DNA of 14,862 bases from Cellvibrionales bacterium UBA3090 (GCA_002367235.1 DFBC01000004.1:1-14862); one strand, 5' to 3'; positions 1-7,227 are shown, counted from the first letter of the stretch. The notes: generated by a model from the letters alone, not told the origin. Program-made: numbers and translations.

Positions 1-866
1 GCTTCACTGTAGTCAGGTGTAATGACCACGCCTTTAGCACCCTTGTAGCGAACCTCAGTAAAGAAGTGAGCATCAGGGGTACGGGTTTGTGGCACATTGG
101 AGCCCCACAAAATAAGGTAGTTCGAGTTATACCAATCGGCAGATTCTGGTACATCCGTCTGCTCACCCCAGACCATCGGTGAGGCTGGTGGCAAATCGCA
201 GTACCAATCGTAGAAACTCATGCATACGCCGCCAATTAATGACAGGTAACGCGAGCCTGCGGCATAAGAAACCATCGACATGGCAGGGATTGGTGAGAAG
301 CCAATAATTCGATCGGGGCCATGTTTTTTCGCCGTATAAACATTAGCGGCTGCAATAATTTCGTTGACTTCATCCCAGGAGGAACGAACAAAACCACCCA
401 GCCCTCGCTTGGACTTATAGGATTCAGCTCGAATTGGGTCCTCAACAATAAAGGCCCAGGCATCCACAGGGTTTTCAAACTGCTTGCGAGCATCACGCCA
501 CAATTTCAACAACGGCTTGCGTACTTTGGGATACTTGACCCGGTTGGCACTGTAGATATACCAGGAATAACTCGCCCCCCTTGGACAACCACGCGGCTCG
601 TGATTCGGTAGATCTGGACGTGTGCGAGGATAATCTGTCTGCTGGGTTTCCCAGGTGATCAATCCATTTTTGACATAAATTTTCCAGCTACAGGAACCCG
701 TACAGTTGACGCCGTGGGTAGAACGTACAATCTTGTCGTGCTGCCAACGTTGGCGGTAGCTATTCTCCCACTCCCGGTTCTCATTCCGGGTTTCTCCATG
801 ACCTTCAGCGAAATCGCCAACTTTAGTCTTTTTGAAGAATTGCAAGCTATCGAGAAAATGACTCAT
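1..866 (-). CDS. narG: Respiratory nitrate reductase alpha subunit NarG (N-terminal part, cut by left edge)
   Basis: This is the catalytic subunit of the membrane-bound nitrate reductase NarGHI, which reduces nitrate to nitrite on the cytoplasmic side with electrons from quinol. The first 288 codons are present and the rest lies beyond base 1. The start MSHFLDSLQFF and nearly the whole stretch are very close to E. coli NarG as I recall it. The FS0 [4Fe-4S] ligands are visible as His51, Cys55, Cys59 and Cys94. Asp224, in the context SFYDWYCDLPP, matches the Asp that ligates molybdenum in E. coli. The bis-MGD binding context NHEPRGCPRGASYSWY is intact. The ATG is preceded by a purine-rich AGAGAGAG tract. 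It lies 69 nt after narK2 on the same strand and is probably co-transcribed with it. No oddity is seen in the visible part. Confidence 0.98.
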   Translation of the reverse strand, partial: MSHFLDSLQFFKKTKVGDFAEGHGETRNENREWENSYRQRWQHDKIVRSTHGVNCTGSCSWKIYVKNGLITWETQQTDYPRTRPDLPNHEPRGCPRGASYSWYIYSANRVKYPKVRKPLLKLWRDARKQFENPVDAWAFIVEDPIRAESYKSKRGLGGFVRSSWDEVNEIIAAANVYTAKKHGPDRIIGFSPIPAMSMVSYAAGSRYLSLIGGVCMSFYDWYCDLPPASPMVWGEQTDVPESADWYNSNYLILWGSNVPQTRTPDAHFFTEVRYKGAKGVVITPDYSE

Positions 867-935
867 GGCTTTACTCTCTCTACTTAAAAATGGGCTGATG
901 GGGACGCGCCCCACCAGCATTAATGCTCTAATAAA
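867..935 (-). other. narK2-narG intergenic with a 12-bp palindrome and a GC-rich hairpin
   Basis: In this 69-nt gap AGCATTAATGCT (916-927) is a perfect 12-bp palindrome. Bases 899-913 form TGGGG / CCCCA around a 5-nt loop. On the minus-strand transcript both lie after the narK2 stop, and a short U-run follows about 10 nt past the GC hairpin, too far for a classic terminator. They may be an mRNA processing or stability element between transporter and reductase messages; that role is inferred. No promoter was recognised. Confidence 0.45.
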
Positions 936-2549
936 TTAAGGGTTGTAAAACTCACCGTCTTTACGCAGGTAAAAGAACCAATTGATCAAGATACATACCG
1001 CGTAGAAAGAGGCGAAACCGATCAGTGCAACTTCTGGCGTAGTCGCCTTAATTTGCTCACCGAGCACCTTCGGAATGTAGAAGGCACCATAAGCGGCAAC
1101 CGCTGAAGTCCAACCCAATACTGGCCCGGCCTGCTCTTTAGGAAACACCATTGCGATGGTACGGAAGGTAGAACCATTACCAATACCGGTAGCCGCAAAC
1201 AACAACAGGAAGAGCATGAAGAAAGGTAGGAAGAACTGTTCGGGGGTCGCAGAACCGTAGGCTGCCTTCATGTAGTAGGCTACACCCAAGGCGCTACCGA
1301 CCATGACAACCGAACAAATCTGAGTGACCAGAGCACCACCTACTTTATCGGAGATCCAACCGCCGACTGGGCGAATCAAGGCACCAATAAAGGGACCCAT
1401 CCAGGCATACATCAGCGCACTGGGGCCATTGGCATTAACCGTATCGTGGGTCATCACACCATCAACCATCAGATGCTGGTAACCGAAAATCACTTTGATC
1501 GACAGCGGGAAAGAAGCTGCAAAGCCGATAAACGAACCGAAGGTCATGGTGTAAATCACACTCATCACCCAAGTGTGCTTGTTATCGAAAATCTGGAACT
1601 GGCGCTGAAGGTTTGGCTTGATTTGCCCTGGAATAAGTTTCAGTGCAAACACCGTGGAGGCAATCACCAGAACCAGAACAATTTCTTTGGGTACACCAAA
1701 ACCTGAGCCATTAGCCGCCTCTGGCAGCATTAACCACAAACCCATCGCAGCGGTAACAAAACCGATCAGAAGCATTCCCGAAATAGTGAAGAAACTTCCG
1801 ATGGGGCTGGGGATATCGGGTGATACTTCCTGAGTACGCAGGTTATTCATTCCGAACCAACCGGCAAAGGCCAGCGGCACCAGGAACAACAACCAGACAA
1901 AACCCGCATTTTGAATCCAGGCTTCGGTGCCCACAGGAATCTTGCCAATCAGCGTACCGGAGGTTTGTTGCAGGGTCATGGAGTCACCACCCAGTGCACC
2001 AAACAAACCAAAGGTCATGGCCAGCGGCACCAGAATCTGCATAGTTGTTACACCAAAATTACCCAAGCCGGCATTCAAGCCCAGTGCCAATCCCTGCTGC
2101 TTCTTGGGAAAGAAGAAACTGATATTGGACATGGAGGAGGCAAAGTTACCGCCACCGAAACCGGAGAGTAATGCCAGAATCTGGAATACCCACAGAGGTG
2201 TATTTTTATCCTGAAGGGCAATACCCGCACCCACTGCTGGCAACATAAGTAGTGCCGTGGTGAAAAAGATCGTATTACGACCACCACAGAGTCTAATAAA
2301 GAAACTACTCGGTATTCGCAGTGTTGCACCCGTTAAGCCGGCAATCGCCATCAGCGTGAACAATTCTGATTTGGCGAAGGGGAAGCCCAGATTAAGCATC
2401 TGAACGGTAATAATGCCCCAATAGAGCCATACGGCAAATCCGCACAACAGGCTGGGGATTGAAATCCATAAATTCCTATTGGCGGTCTTTTTGCCTTCGG
2501 ATTCCCAAAACTCGGGATCTTCAACATCCCATTTTTGTAGATCAGCCAT
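936..2549 (-). CDS. narK2: NarK2-type nitrate/nitrite MFS transporter with extra two-helix insertion
   Basis: This is a 537-residue inner-membrane carrier of the NarK/Nrt family, probably a nitrate/nitrite antiporter that feeds NarG and removes nitrite. Both nitrate-signature regions are present: GGGNFASSMSNISFFFP (132-148) and GIGNGSTFRTIAMVFP (455-470). The two substrate-binding arginines known from E. coli NarK align with Arg78 (GATLRIPSS, TM2) and Arg393 (GALIRPVGG). It is about 70 residues longer than E. coli NarK. The excess lies in the central loop (about 240-325), which holds two further hydrophobic segments (about 251-278 and 287-305), giving about 14 predicted helices instead of 12. 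The start ATG has a good GAGGA ribosome site. It follows narK1 by 28 nt and precedes narG by 69 nt. The narK2 label rests on this order and on E. coli-NarK likeness. Confidence 0.92.
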   Translation of the reverse strand: MADLQKWDVEDPEFWESEGKKTANRNLWISIPSLLCGFAVWLYWGIITVQMLNLGFPFAKSELFTLMAIAGLTGATLRIPSSFFIRLCGGRNTIFFTTALLMLPAVGAGIALQDKNTPLWVFQILALLSGFGGGNFASSMSNISFFFPKKQQGLALGLNAGLGNFGVTTMQILVPLAMTFGLFGALGGDSMTLQQTSGTLIGKIPVGTEAWIQNAGFVWLLFLVPLAFAGWFGMNNLRTQEVSPDIPSPIGSFFTISGMLLIGFVTAAMGLWLMLPEAANGSGFGVPKEIVLVLVIASTVFALKLIPGQIKPNLQRQFQIFDNKHTWVMSVIYTMTFGSFIGFAASFPLSIKVIFGYQHLMVDGVMTHDTVNANGPSALMYAWMGPFIGALIRPVGGWISDKVGGALVTQICSVVMVGSALGVAYYMKAAYGSATPEQFFLPFFMLFLLLFAATGIGNGSTFRTIAMVFPKEQAGPVLGWTSAVAAYGAFYIPKVLGEQIKATTPEVALIGFASFYAVCILINWFFYLRKDGEFYNP

Positions 2550-2577
2550 AGCAGTTATTCCTCGTTTAATTACGATG

Positions 2578-3849
2578 TTATAAAGTTAAAAAATCATCGG
2601 CCCGGGCTTGATGTACCCGCTGCCTAAATTCGTCCAGCTTGATCGCGTAAAACATCAGCACCATGCACCCTGCCAATACGCCGTAGAGCAACATGAAGCA
2701 GGAGCTACGAATACCCGTCAGATCTGCCGCAATACCAAATAAAATTGGCAGAGAAAAACCACCCAGAGCCCCGATGGCGCTCACGGCACCACCGACAACG
2801 CCCATATTTTCTGGGTAGTAGTCATAAATAATTCGATAGATACTGGCTTTACCAAAACCCATAGCCAGACCAACCACAAACGTCAGCAACACAAACACCC
2901 AAAGGGATATGCGGATATCCAGAAATAAGTCCCGCTGAATACCGTGAATGGTCATGGTGGTCGGCGGGTACGACAGAAAGAACAAGCAAACAAGGCAGAC
3001 CCAGAACACCAGCCAGTTGATGCGGCGAGCGCCGAAATTGTCAGCAAACCAGCCACCGAGAGCACGAATAATGGCGGCGGGCAGAGTGAACAGCAGGGTT
3101 ACAAAGGAGGCCGTTTTTAAATCCAGTCCGTACTCACCCACATAGTACTGAGGCAACCAAAGTGTTAGCGCCAGAAAACCACCAAACACAAAATAGTAAT
3201 ATAGGCCAAAGCGCCATACCCTCAAATCCCTAAGGGGACGCAGGCCATTAACCAGTGATTCACGGTCACTCCTTTGGATGCGTTCCCTGGATGCCGGCTT
3301 GGTAAATACCCAGAAAAGAAGCGCCACGACCAATAAGACAACGCCGTAGTAGTTAGGCACGGCCTGCCATCCATAGTTGATAATGATGATTGGTGCGACA
3401 AGGTTGGTAATTGCTGCCCCCACATTACCGGCGCCAAAAATACCCATGGCGGTACCCTGCATGGAGCGATCAAACCAACTGGAGACATAGCTTACCCCTG
3501 TGGCAAACGCACCACCGGAGATTCCCAGAACCAAACCAAACAGCAGGAATTGATTGAAAGTTTTAGCGAAAGGCAGCGTGAAAAGTGACAGTGCCACAAT
3601 GATTGTCTGTAAGAAGAAAACGATACGTCCACCAAAACGCTCGGCCAATACACCACAAATAAGGCTGGCAAACGCACCTGAGAGGATCGGCGTGCCCAGC
3701 AATACACCAAATGCGGTATCACTTAGATTGAGGTCGGCACGTATCTGAAGACCAAGAATGGAAAATAGCGTCCAAGCAGCGAAATTGGCAGAAAAAGCTA
3801 CCGTACAAACGCCGAGGCCATACCATTTTTGATCATTTATTGCAGTCAT
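2578..3849 (-). CDS. narK1: NarK1-type nitrate MFS transporter, TM2 arginine replaced by serine
   Basis: This is a 423-residue, 12-helix MFS carrier of the NarK1 branch, thought to act as a nitrate/proton symporter. Signature regions are GTAMGIFGAGNVGAA (about 132-146) and GFGKASIYRIIYDYYPENMG (about 342-361), both typical of NarK1. In the C-terminal half the conserved arginine is Arg262 (AIIRALGGW). In TM2 the position normally held by the substrate arginine is Ser62 (GAFASLICG); the 13-residue distance to GGR (Arg75) matches that in the adjacent NarK2, so the alignment is unambiguous. The frame is open with no frameshift. It is the first gene of narK1-narK2-narG, downstream of a predicted FNR-type promoter. 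The ATG lacks a clear Shine-Dalgarno sequence (ATTAATGTCCT precedes it). Whether it still moves nitrate, or prefers another anion, is unknown. Confidence 0.88.
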   Translation of the reverse strand: MTAINDQKWYGLGVCTVAFSANFAAWTLFSILGLQIRADLNLSDTAFGVLLGTPILSGAFASLICGVLAERFGGRIVFFLQTIIVALSLFTLPFAKTFNQFLLFGLVLGISGGAFATGVSYVSSWFDRSMQGTAMGIFGAGNVGAAITNLVAPIIIINYGWQAVPNYYGVVLLVVALLFWVFTKPASRERIQRSDRESLVNGLRPLRDLRVWRFGLYYYFVFGGFLALTLWLPQYYVGEYGLDLKTASFVTLLFTLPAAIIRALGGWFADNFGARRINWLVFWVCLVCLFFLSYPPTTMTIHGIQRDLFLDIRISLWVFVLLTFVVGLAMGFGKASIYRIIYDYYPENMGVVGGAVSAIGALGGFSLPILFGIAADLTGIRSSCFMLLYGVLAGCMVLMFYAIKLDEFRQRVHQARADDFLTL

Positions 3850-3880
3850 AGGACATTAATTGGTTCAATGATGAGCGTTG

Positions 3881-3922
3881 AATGTAGTAATAGGAGGGGG
3901 AATGGAACATGACCTGCATCAA
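3881..3922 (-). promoter_or_regulatory. Predicted FNR/ANR-dependent promoter of narK1K2-narG
   Basis: On the minus strand TTGATGCAGGTCAT (3922-3909) matches the FNR/ANR consensus TTGAT-N4-ATCAA at 8 of 10 fixed bases. Exactly 22 nt after the box lies TACATT (3886-3881), a 4/6 match to a -10 hexamer. This is the spacing of class II FNR promoters (box centred at -41.5), placing transcription start near 3874, about 25 nt before the narK1 ATG. Oxygen control of nar operons by FNR/ANR is established; the start site here is inferred. Confidence 0.72.
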
Positions 3923-3936
3923 TTTCTTCATTGCGG

Positions 3937-3958
3937 GTTCAGGTGAACATACTCACCT
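3937..3958. repeat. Overlapping dyads in the narK1-narX control region
   Basis: GTTCA-GG-TGAAC (3937-3948) is a perfect 5-2-5 dyad. It overlaps AGGTGA-N6-TCACCT (3941-3958), a perfect 6-bp inverted repeat. TACTCAC at 3950-3956 is also a 6/7 match to the NarL heptamer TACYYMT. These elements sit immediately beside the larger NarL-type palindrome, their centres about 19-26 bp from it. They could be secondary regulator sites. Confidence 0.4.
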
Positions 3959-3959
3959 A

Positions 3960-3977
3960 CTACCACCAAGGTGGTAG
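3960..3977. promoter_or_regulatory. NarL/NarP-type 7-2-7 palindrome between narK1 and narX
   Basis: CTACCACC-AA-GGTGGTAG is a perfect 8-2-8 inverted repeat. Its core TACCACC-AA-GGTGGTA has the 7-2-7 geometry of NarL/NarP sites (TACYYMT-N2-AKRRGTA), each half matching 5 of 7 positions. Its centre (3968.5) is 53 bp upstream of the FNR-box centre of narK1, about -94.5 from the predicted start. It could serve narK1, divergent narX, or both. The encoded NarXL pair starts about 100 bp away. Confidence 0.65.
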
Positions 3978-4078
3978 CACAAAAAAATATAAATACACTT
4001 TATAAACAATGGGTTATATTTTTTACTGGCGCGTCATAGCGACACATATATGTACTCAGGTATTTGGTGGTAAACACA
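3978..4078 (+). promoter_or_regulatory. narX leader / probable narXL promoter region, no confident hexamers
   Basis: The stretch upstream of narX begins with a very A/T-rich block (3981-4022) containing TATAAA (4001-4006) and TATATT (4015-4020), neither with a convincing -35 partner. No FNR-type box oriented for narX was found other than the one assigned to narK1. GGTGG at 4066-4070 lies 8 nt before the ATG at 4079 and acts as the probable ribosome site. Confidence 0.35.
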
Positions 4079-5959
4079 ATGACAAGCTCCCTAACAACCA
4101 AGAAACTGCGGTTTTCTCAATCCATAGCTATTCAGGTTTTGATACCGATGGTTGTCATTGGGCTTTTAGCACTCACCAGTATGCTGGTGTCAATCTTGGT
4201 CACGATTAATACCCAGCATGATGCGGAGGCCATCAATATTGCGGGGTCAATGCGCATGCAATCCTACCGAATTGCCCTGTTACTTCAGCAGGCATCATTG
4301 GGTGATGAAAGGCACGAGATAACGGCAGAAACGTTAGCGGGTGAATACGATCTATTTTCAACAAAACTCTACCAGTCGAGTATTTCAAGAGCCGCTGAAA
4401 AAAATGGCCAGGGGGCAATAAAGAGCAACTACAATCAGGTCGTAGACAATTGGGAAGTTAATATCGTCCCGATTCTATCCCCCCTCATGGCTGGGGAACT
4501 CACCAATCCCGATAGTGCGGCAAAAGCCAACGCACGCTATCTGGCGCTGGTAGATCATCACGTAAAGGATATCGACAACCTTGTACTCAGTATCCAACAG
4601 AACACGGAGGATAAAATTGAGCTATTGGGTATCTACGAAGGGCTCAGCATCTTTCTTTCATTCCTTGCATTGATCTTTATCGTCATGCGTACTGACCAAA
4701 ATCTGGTTAAGCCACTGAAGGACTTGGTGCGCGCCGCAGAACATACCAGTATCGGTGATTTCTCCTACCGAACCTATTACGAAGCGGTAAACGAAATCGG
4801 CCTGCTATGCCGCACGTTTAATGACATGTCTGCCAGCCTGGCTCGGCACTACCAAAAACTAGAAGATTTGGTGAATGAAAAAACGGCCCAACTACAACAA
4901 TCCAACCAAACGCTGGACTTCCTCTACAGTACGGCACAACGCCTATCCGAAGGGGCGATTGACAAACAAACACTGACTGAAATCATTACTGAACTAAAAA
5001 AAATCACCAACCTTCCACAACTCTCACTCTGCCTGGCAAATGAATCCAGCAAAGATCAATACGACCTGATCTTACCCACAGAGGAGCAACACCCCTGTGA
5101 AATTGGTGATTGCGTAAACTGTTTTATGCGCCCGGGAAATAAGCATTATTCCGAAGGGGAAATCTCATTTCCTATCGAAGACGCCAATGATAATTTTGGT
5201 TTTCTCTATGTAAGAAATGAAAAAAACTGCGCGTTACTGCCCTGGCAACAGCGTATTGTTGAATCCGTTGTCGAGAACTTGTCCTTTGCTTTAGCTCTCC
5301 AGTACCGGGAAGGATTGAGCCGACGACTCATGCTGTTTGAGGAGCGCTCAATTATTGCCCGAGAGCTACACGACTCGCTTGCACAATCCCTCTCCTACAT
5401 GAAAATGCAGGTAGCCCGGATTTCTAAATTATTTGACCGCAACGCACCTGAAGAAAAGGTGAGAGAGGGGCTGACAGATCTTCATCAGGGCCTGGATGCC
5501 GCCTACAAGCACCTCAGAGAACTGCTGACTACTTTCCGGTTGAAACTGGATGTCCCGACCCTATACCTCGCACTGAAAACCACCATCGATGAATTCGATA
5601 AAATGAAAGAGGATATCGATATTGTACTGAACTATGAACTTGGCCATTGCCCCCTCTCACCCAATGAAGATATCCACGTACTACAAATTATTCGGGAAGC
5701 CATCACCAACGCAGCAAAACACTCAAAAGCCAATCGAATAGAACTCATATGCGAGCATGGTGACGACAATAAAGTTATATTCAAAGTTGTCGACAATGGT
5801 GTAGGGATATCCGACAACCCCTACAAGGATCACCACTATGGACTGTCTACCATGAAAGAGCGCGCCGACTGGGTCAGTGGCTCCCTAAAAATTGGTCCAA
5901 GTTCAGAAAGTGGCGGCACAACTGTCGCGCTTACATTTACCCCGGAAGCGTTTCGCTGA
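4079..5959 (+). CDS. narX: Nitrate/nitrite sensor histidine kinase NarX
   Basis: A 626-residue membrane sensor kinase that detects nitrate and nitrite in the periplasm and phosphorylates NarL. TM1 is about 15-40, then a periplasmic domain whose first helix carries the P-box (AEAINIAGSMRMQSYRIA, 49-66) that binds nitrate in E. coli NarX. TM2 is about 186-204 and a HAMP linker follows (205-258). A central module contains Cys340, Cys345 and Cys348. The HisKA_3-type H-box IIARELHDSLAQSL has phospho-acceptor His431, with N-box Asn544, D-box VVDNGVGI and G-box GLSTMKERA. An upstream in-frame TTG (4064) would add five residues; the ATG at 4079 is preferred for its spacing to GGTGG. narL follows after about 98 nt. 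Divergent from narK1, as in Pseudomonas. Confidence 0.96.
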   Translation: MTSSLTTKKLRFSQSIAIQVLIPMVVIGLLALTSMLVSILVTINTQHDAEAINIAGSMRMQSYRIALLLQQASLGDERHEITAETLAGEYDLFSTKLYQSSISRAAEKNGQGAIKSNYNQVVDNWEVNIVPILSPLMAGELTNPDSAAKANARYLALVDHHVKDIDNLVLSIQQNTEDKIELLGIYEGLSIFLSFLALIFIVMRTDQNLVKPLKDLVRAAEHTSIGDFSYRTYYEAVNEIGLLCRTFNDMSASLARHYQKLEDLVNEKTAQLQQSNQTLDFLYSTAQRLSEGAIDKQTLTEIITELKKITNLPQLSLCLANESSKDQYDLILPTEEQHPCEIGDCVNCFMRPGNKHYSEGEISFPIEDANDNFGFLYVRNEKNCALLPWQQRIVESVVENLSFALALQYREGLSRRLMLFEERSIIARELHDSLAQSLSYMKMQVARISKLFDRNAPEEKVREGLTDLHQGLDAAYKHLRELLTTFRLKLDVPTLYLALKTTIDEFDKMKEDIDIVLNYELGHCPLSPNEDIHVLQIIREAITNAAKHSKANRIELICEHGDDNKVIFKVVDNGVGISDNPYKDHHYGLSTMKERADWVSGSLKIGPSSESGGTTVALTFTPEAFR

Positions 5960-6021
5960 AATATAATAAAACTGAGCGAGATCAACTCATGGCAAATAGT
6001 GACGCATTAAACTGCTGGTCG

Positions 6022-6038
6022 CTGTATAGCTGATACAG
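6022..6038 (+). repeat. Small hairpin upstream of narL ribosome site
   Basis: CTGTAT-AGCTG-ATACAG is a perfect 6-bp stem with a 5-nt loop in the narX-narL gap. It ends 6 nt before the narL Shine-Dalgarno sequence. No U-run follows, so it is not a terminator. A role in translation or in narX/narL ratio is only inferred. Confidence 0.4.
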
Positions 6039-6057
6039 AATGACAAAGAGGTCCATC

Positions 6058-6708
6058 GTGAGCGACACCATAAATAAATTAATTCTGGTTGATGACCACC
6101 CATTGCTACGCAAGGGTGTACGTCAGCTTGTTGAATTAGAAGATGATATGGAAGTGATCGGCGAAGCCAGTAATGGTGAAGATGCCGTAAAGCTTGCTCA
6201 GGAAGTCGAAGCTGACTTGGTATTGCTGGATCTCACCATGAAGGGCATGGACGGTATTGAAACGCTGCAAGCAATGCGTAATGCCGGTGTCAGCTGCCAC
6301 ATTGTGGTATTTACTGTATCCGATGATACCAATGACGTAGTCTCTGCACTCAAGGCGGGGGCTGATGGCTACCTACTGAAAGACATGGAGCCGGACAGGC
6401 TCGTCGACAGAATTCGCGAGGCCTGTTCGGGGAAAATGGTTTTGTCCGAAGAACTCACCGAAGTTCTCGCCAAAGCATTTCGCGATGATTCCAGTAAAGA
6501 TAGAGGCGATGGTTTCAATTCTCTGACCCGGCGGGAAAAGGAAATCCTCAAAATGATTGCGGAAGGACTCAGCAACAAAATGATCGGCCGCCAATTAAAT
6601 ATTGTCGAAGCCACCGTTAAAGTACATGTCAAACACCTACTTAAAAAATTAGGCCTTCGCTCAAGAGTTGAGGCGGCTGTTTGGGCTGTCGAAAACAGGG
6701 TTAAATAA
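6058..6708 (+). CDS. narL: Nitrate/nitrite response regulator NarL (GTG start)
   Basis: The DNA-binding partner of NarX activates nitrate-respiration genes and represses alternative anaerobic pathways when phosphorylated. The receiver domain (about 5-120) has the acidic pair Asp12/Asp13, phospho-acceptor Asp58 and the LLKDMEP segment with the conserved lysine. The LuxR/GerE-type HTH is at the C-terminus (SLTRREKEILKMIAEGLSNK onward, with EATVKVHVKHLLKKL as recognition region). I chose GTG at 6058 because AAAGAGG (6045-6051) lies 6 nt before it and the 216-residue product equals E. coli NarL in length. An ATG at 6040 would add six residues but lacks a ribosome site. Odd point: the nearly invariant proline after the phospho-site (DLNMPGM in E. 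coli) is lysine (DLTMKGM, Lys62). Confidence 0.96.
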   Translation: MSDTINKLILVDDHPLLRKGVRQLVELEDDMEVIGEASNGEDAVKLAQEVEADLVLLDLTMKGMDGIETLQAMRNAGVSCHIVVFTVSDDTNDVVSALKAGADGYLLKDMEPDRLVDRIREACSGKMVLSEELTEVLAKAFRDDSSKDRGDGFNSLTRREKEILKMIAEGLSNKMIGRQLNIVEATVKVHVKHLLKKLGLRSRVEAAVWAVENRVK

Positions 6709-6716
6709 CGTTTTCC

Positions 6717-6732
6717 GGGAGAATTCAGTTTG
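6717..6732 (+). promoter_or_regulatory. Ribosome site deciding a TTG start for ubiT
   Basis: GGGAGA (6717-6722) is 7 nt before TTG (6730-6732). No in-frame ATG or GTG gives a full-length UbiT, so TTG is the supported start. A TTG start suggests modest translation relative to narL. Confidence 0.65.
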
Positions 6733-7227
6733 GAAAAACCAGTACCTTTTTCAGCAACACTTCCTGCCAAGTTGATCCATCACGTGGAACCCATACTATT
6801 TTCTGCACTAAGACTGGCCCCTTTCGCTCCACAAAAACTGCTTTTAGAACGACTGCTAAAACAGTTTTTACTTGAGCCAATCGCTGACGGTGATCTCGAA
6901 TTTCTTTCCAATAGAATACTTAAAATTTCAGTACAAGATGCCGATATTGGGTGGCGCCTTAGCTACCTGAATGGTCAACTAAACATTTTACCGGTCAACG
7001 GCCCATCCGATGCCACCATCAGCGGCAAAGCCAGGGCTTTTGTTCTGTTAGCCTCTCGCCAGGAAGATCCAGACACCCTGTTTTTCAGAAGAGAACTCAA
7101 TATAGAAGGCGACACGGAACTTGGGCTAAACGTAAAGAATTTACTCGATAGTGTTGAGCTGAATACATTGCCCTCGGCCCTGCAACAAATGATCTCTGGC
7201 ATGGGAAAACTGGCAGCTCTGGCTTAA
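6730..7227 (+). CDS. ubiT: UbiT, SCP2-domain accessory factor for O2-independent ubiquinone synthesis
   Basis: UbiT is the SCP2 (sterol-carrier-like) lipid-binding protein that, with UbiU and UbiV, allows ubiquinone synthesis without oxygen; it is thought to hold the prenylated intermediates. The 165-residue product matches E. coli UbiT (YhbT), most strikingly DPDTLFFRRELNIEGDTELG (113-132) and LNVKNLLDSVEL. The SCP2 fold covers about 40-140, and no signal peptide is seen. It starts at TTG, supported by a ribosome site, 21 nt after the narL stop, so it is probably co-transcribed with narXL. This is unusual: ubiU and ubiV are convergent on the other strand, whereas in Pseudomonas aeruginosa the three sit together (PA3911-3913, from memory). 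Confidence 0.93.
   Translation: MEKPVPFSATLPAKLIHHVEPILFSALRLAPFAPQKLLLERLLKQFLLEPIADGDLEFLSNRILKISVQDADIGWRLSYLNGQLNILPVNGPSDATISGKARAFVLLASRQEDPDTLFFRRELNIEGDTELGLNVKNLLDSVELNTLPSALQQMISGMGKLAALA

Noticed and set aside
4064..4078. Upstream TTG start for narX adding five residues
   Set aside because: The ATG at 4079 has a GGTGG site at 8-nt spacing; the TTG overlaps that site and has none of its own.
6040..6057. ATG start for narL giving 222 residues
   Set aside because: No ribosome site precedes it, while GTG 6058 has AAAGAGG at 6 nt and gives the family length of 216.
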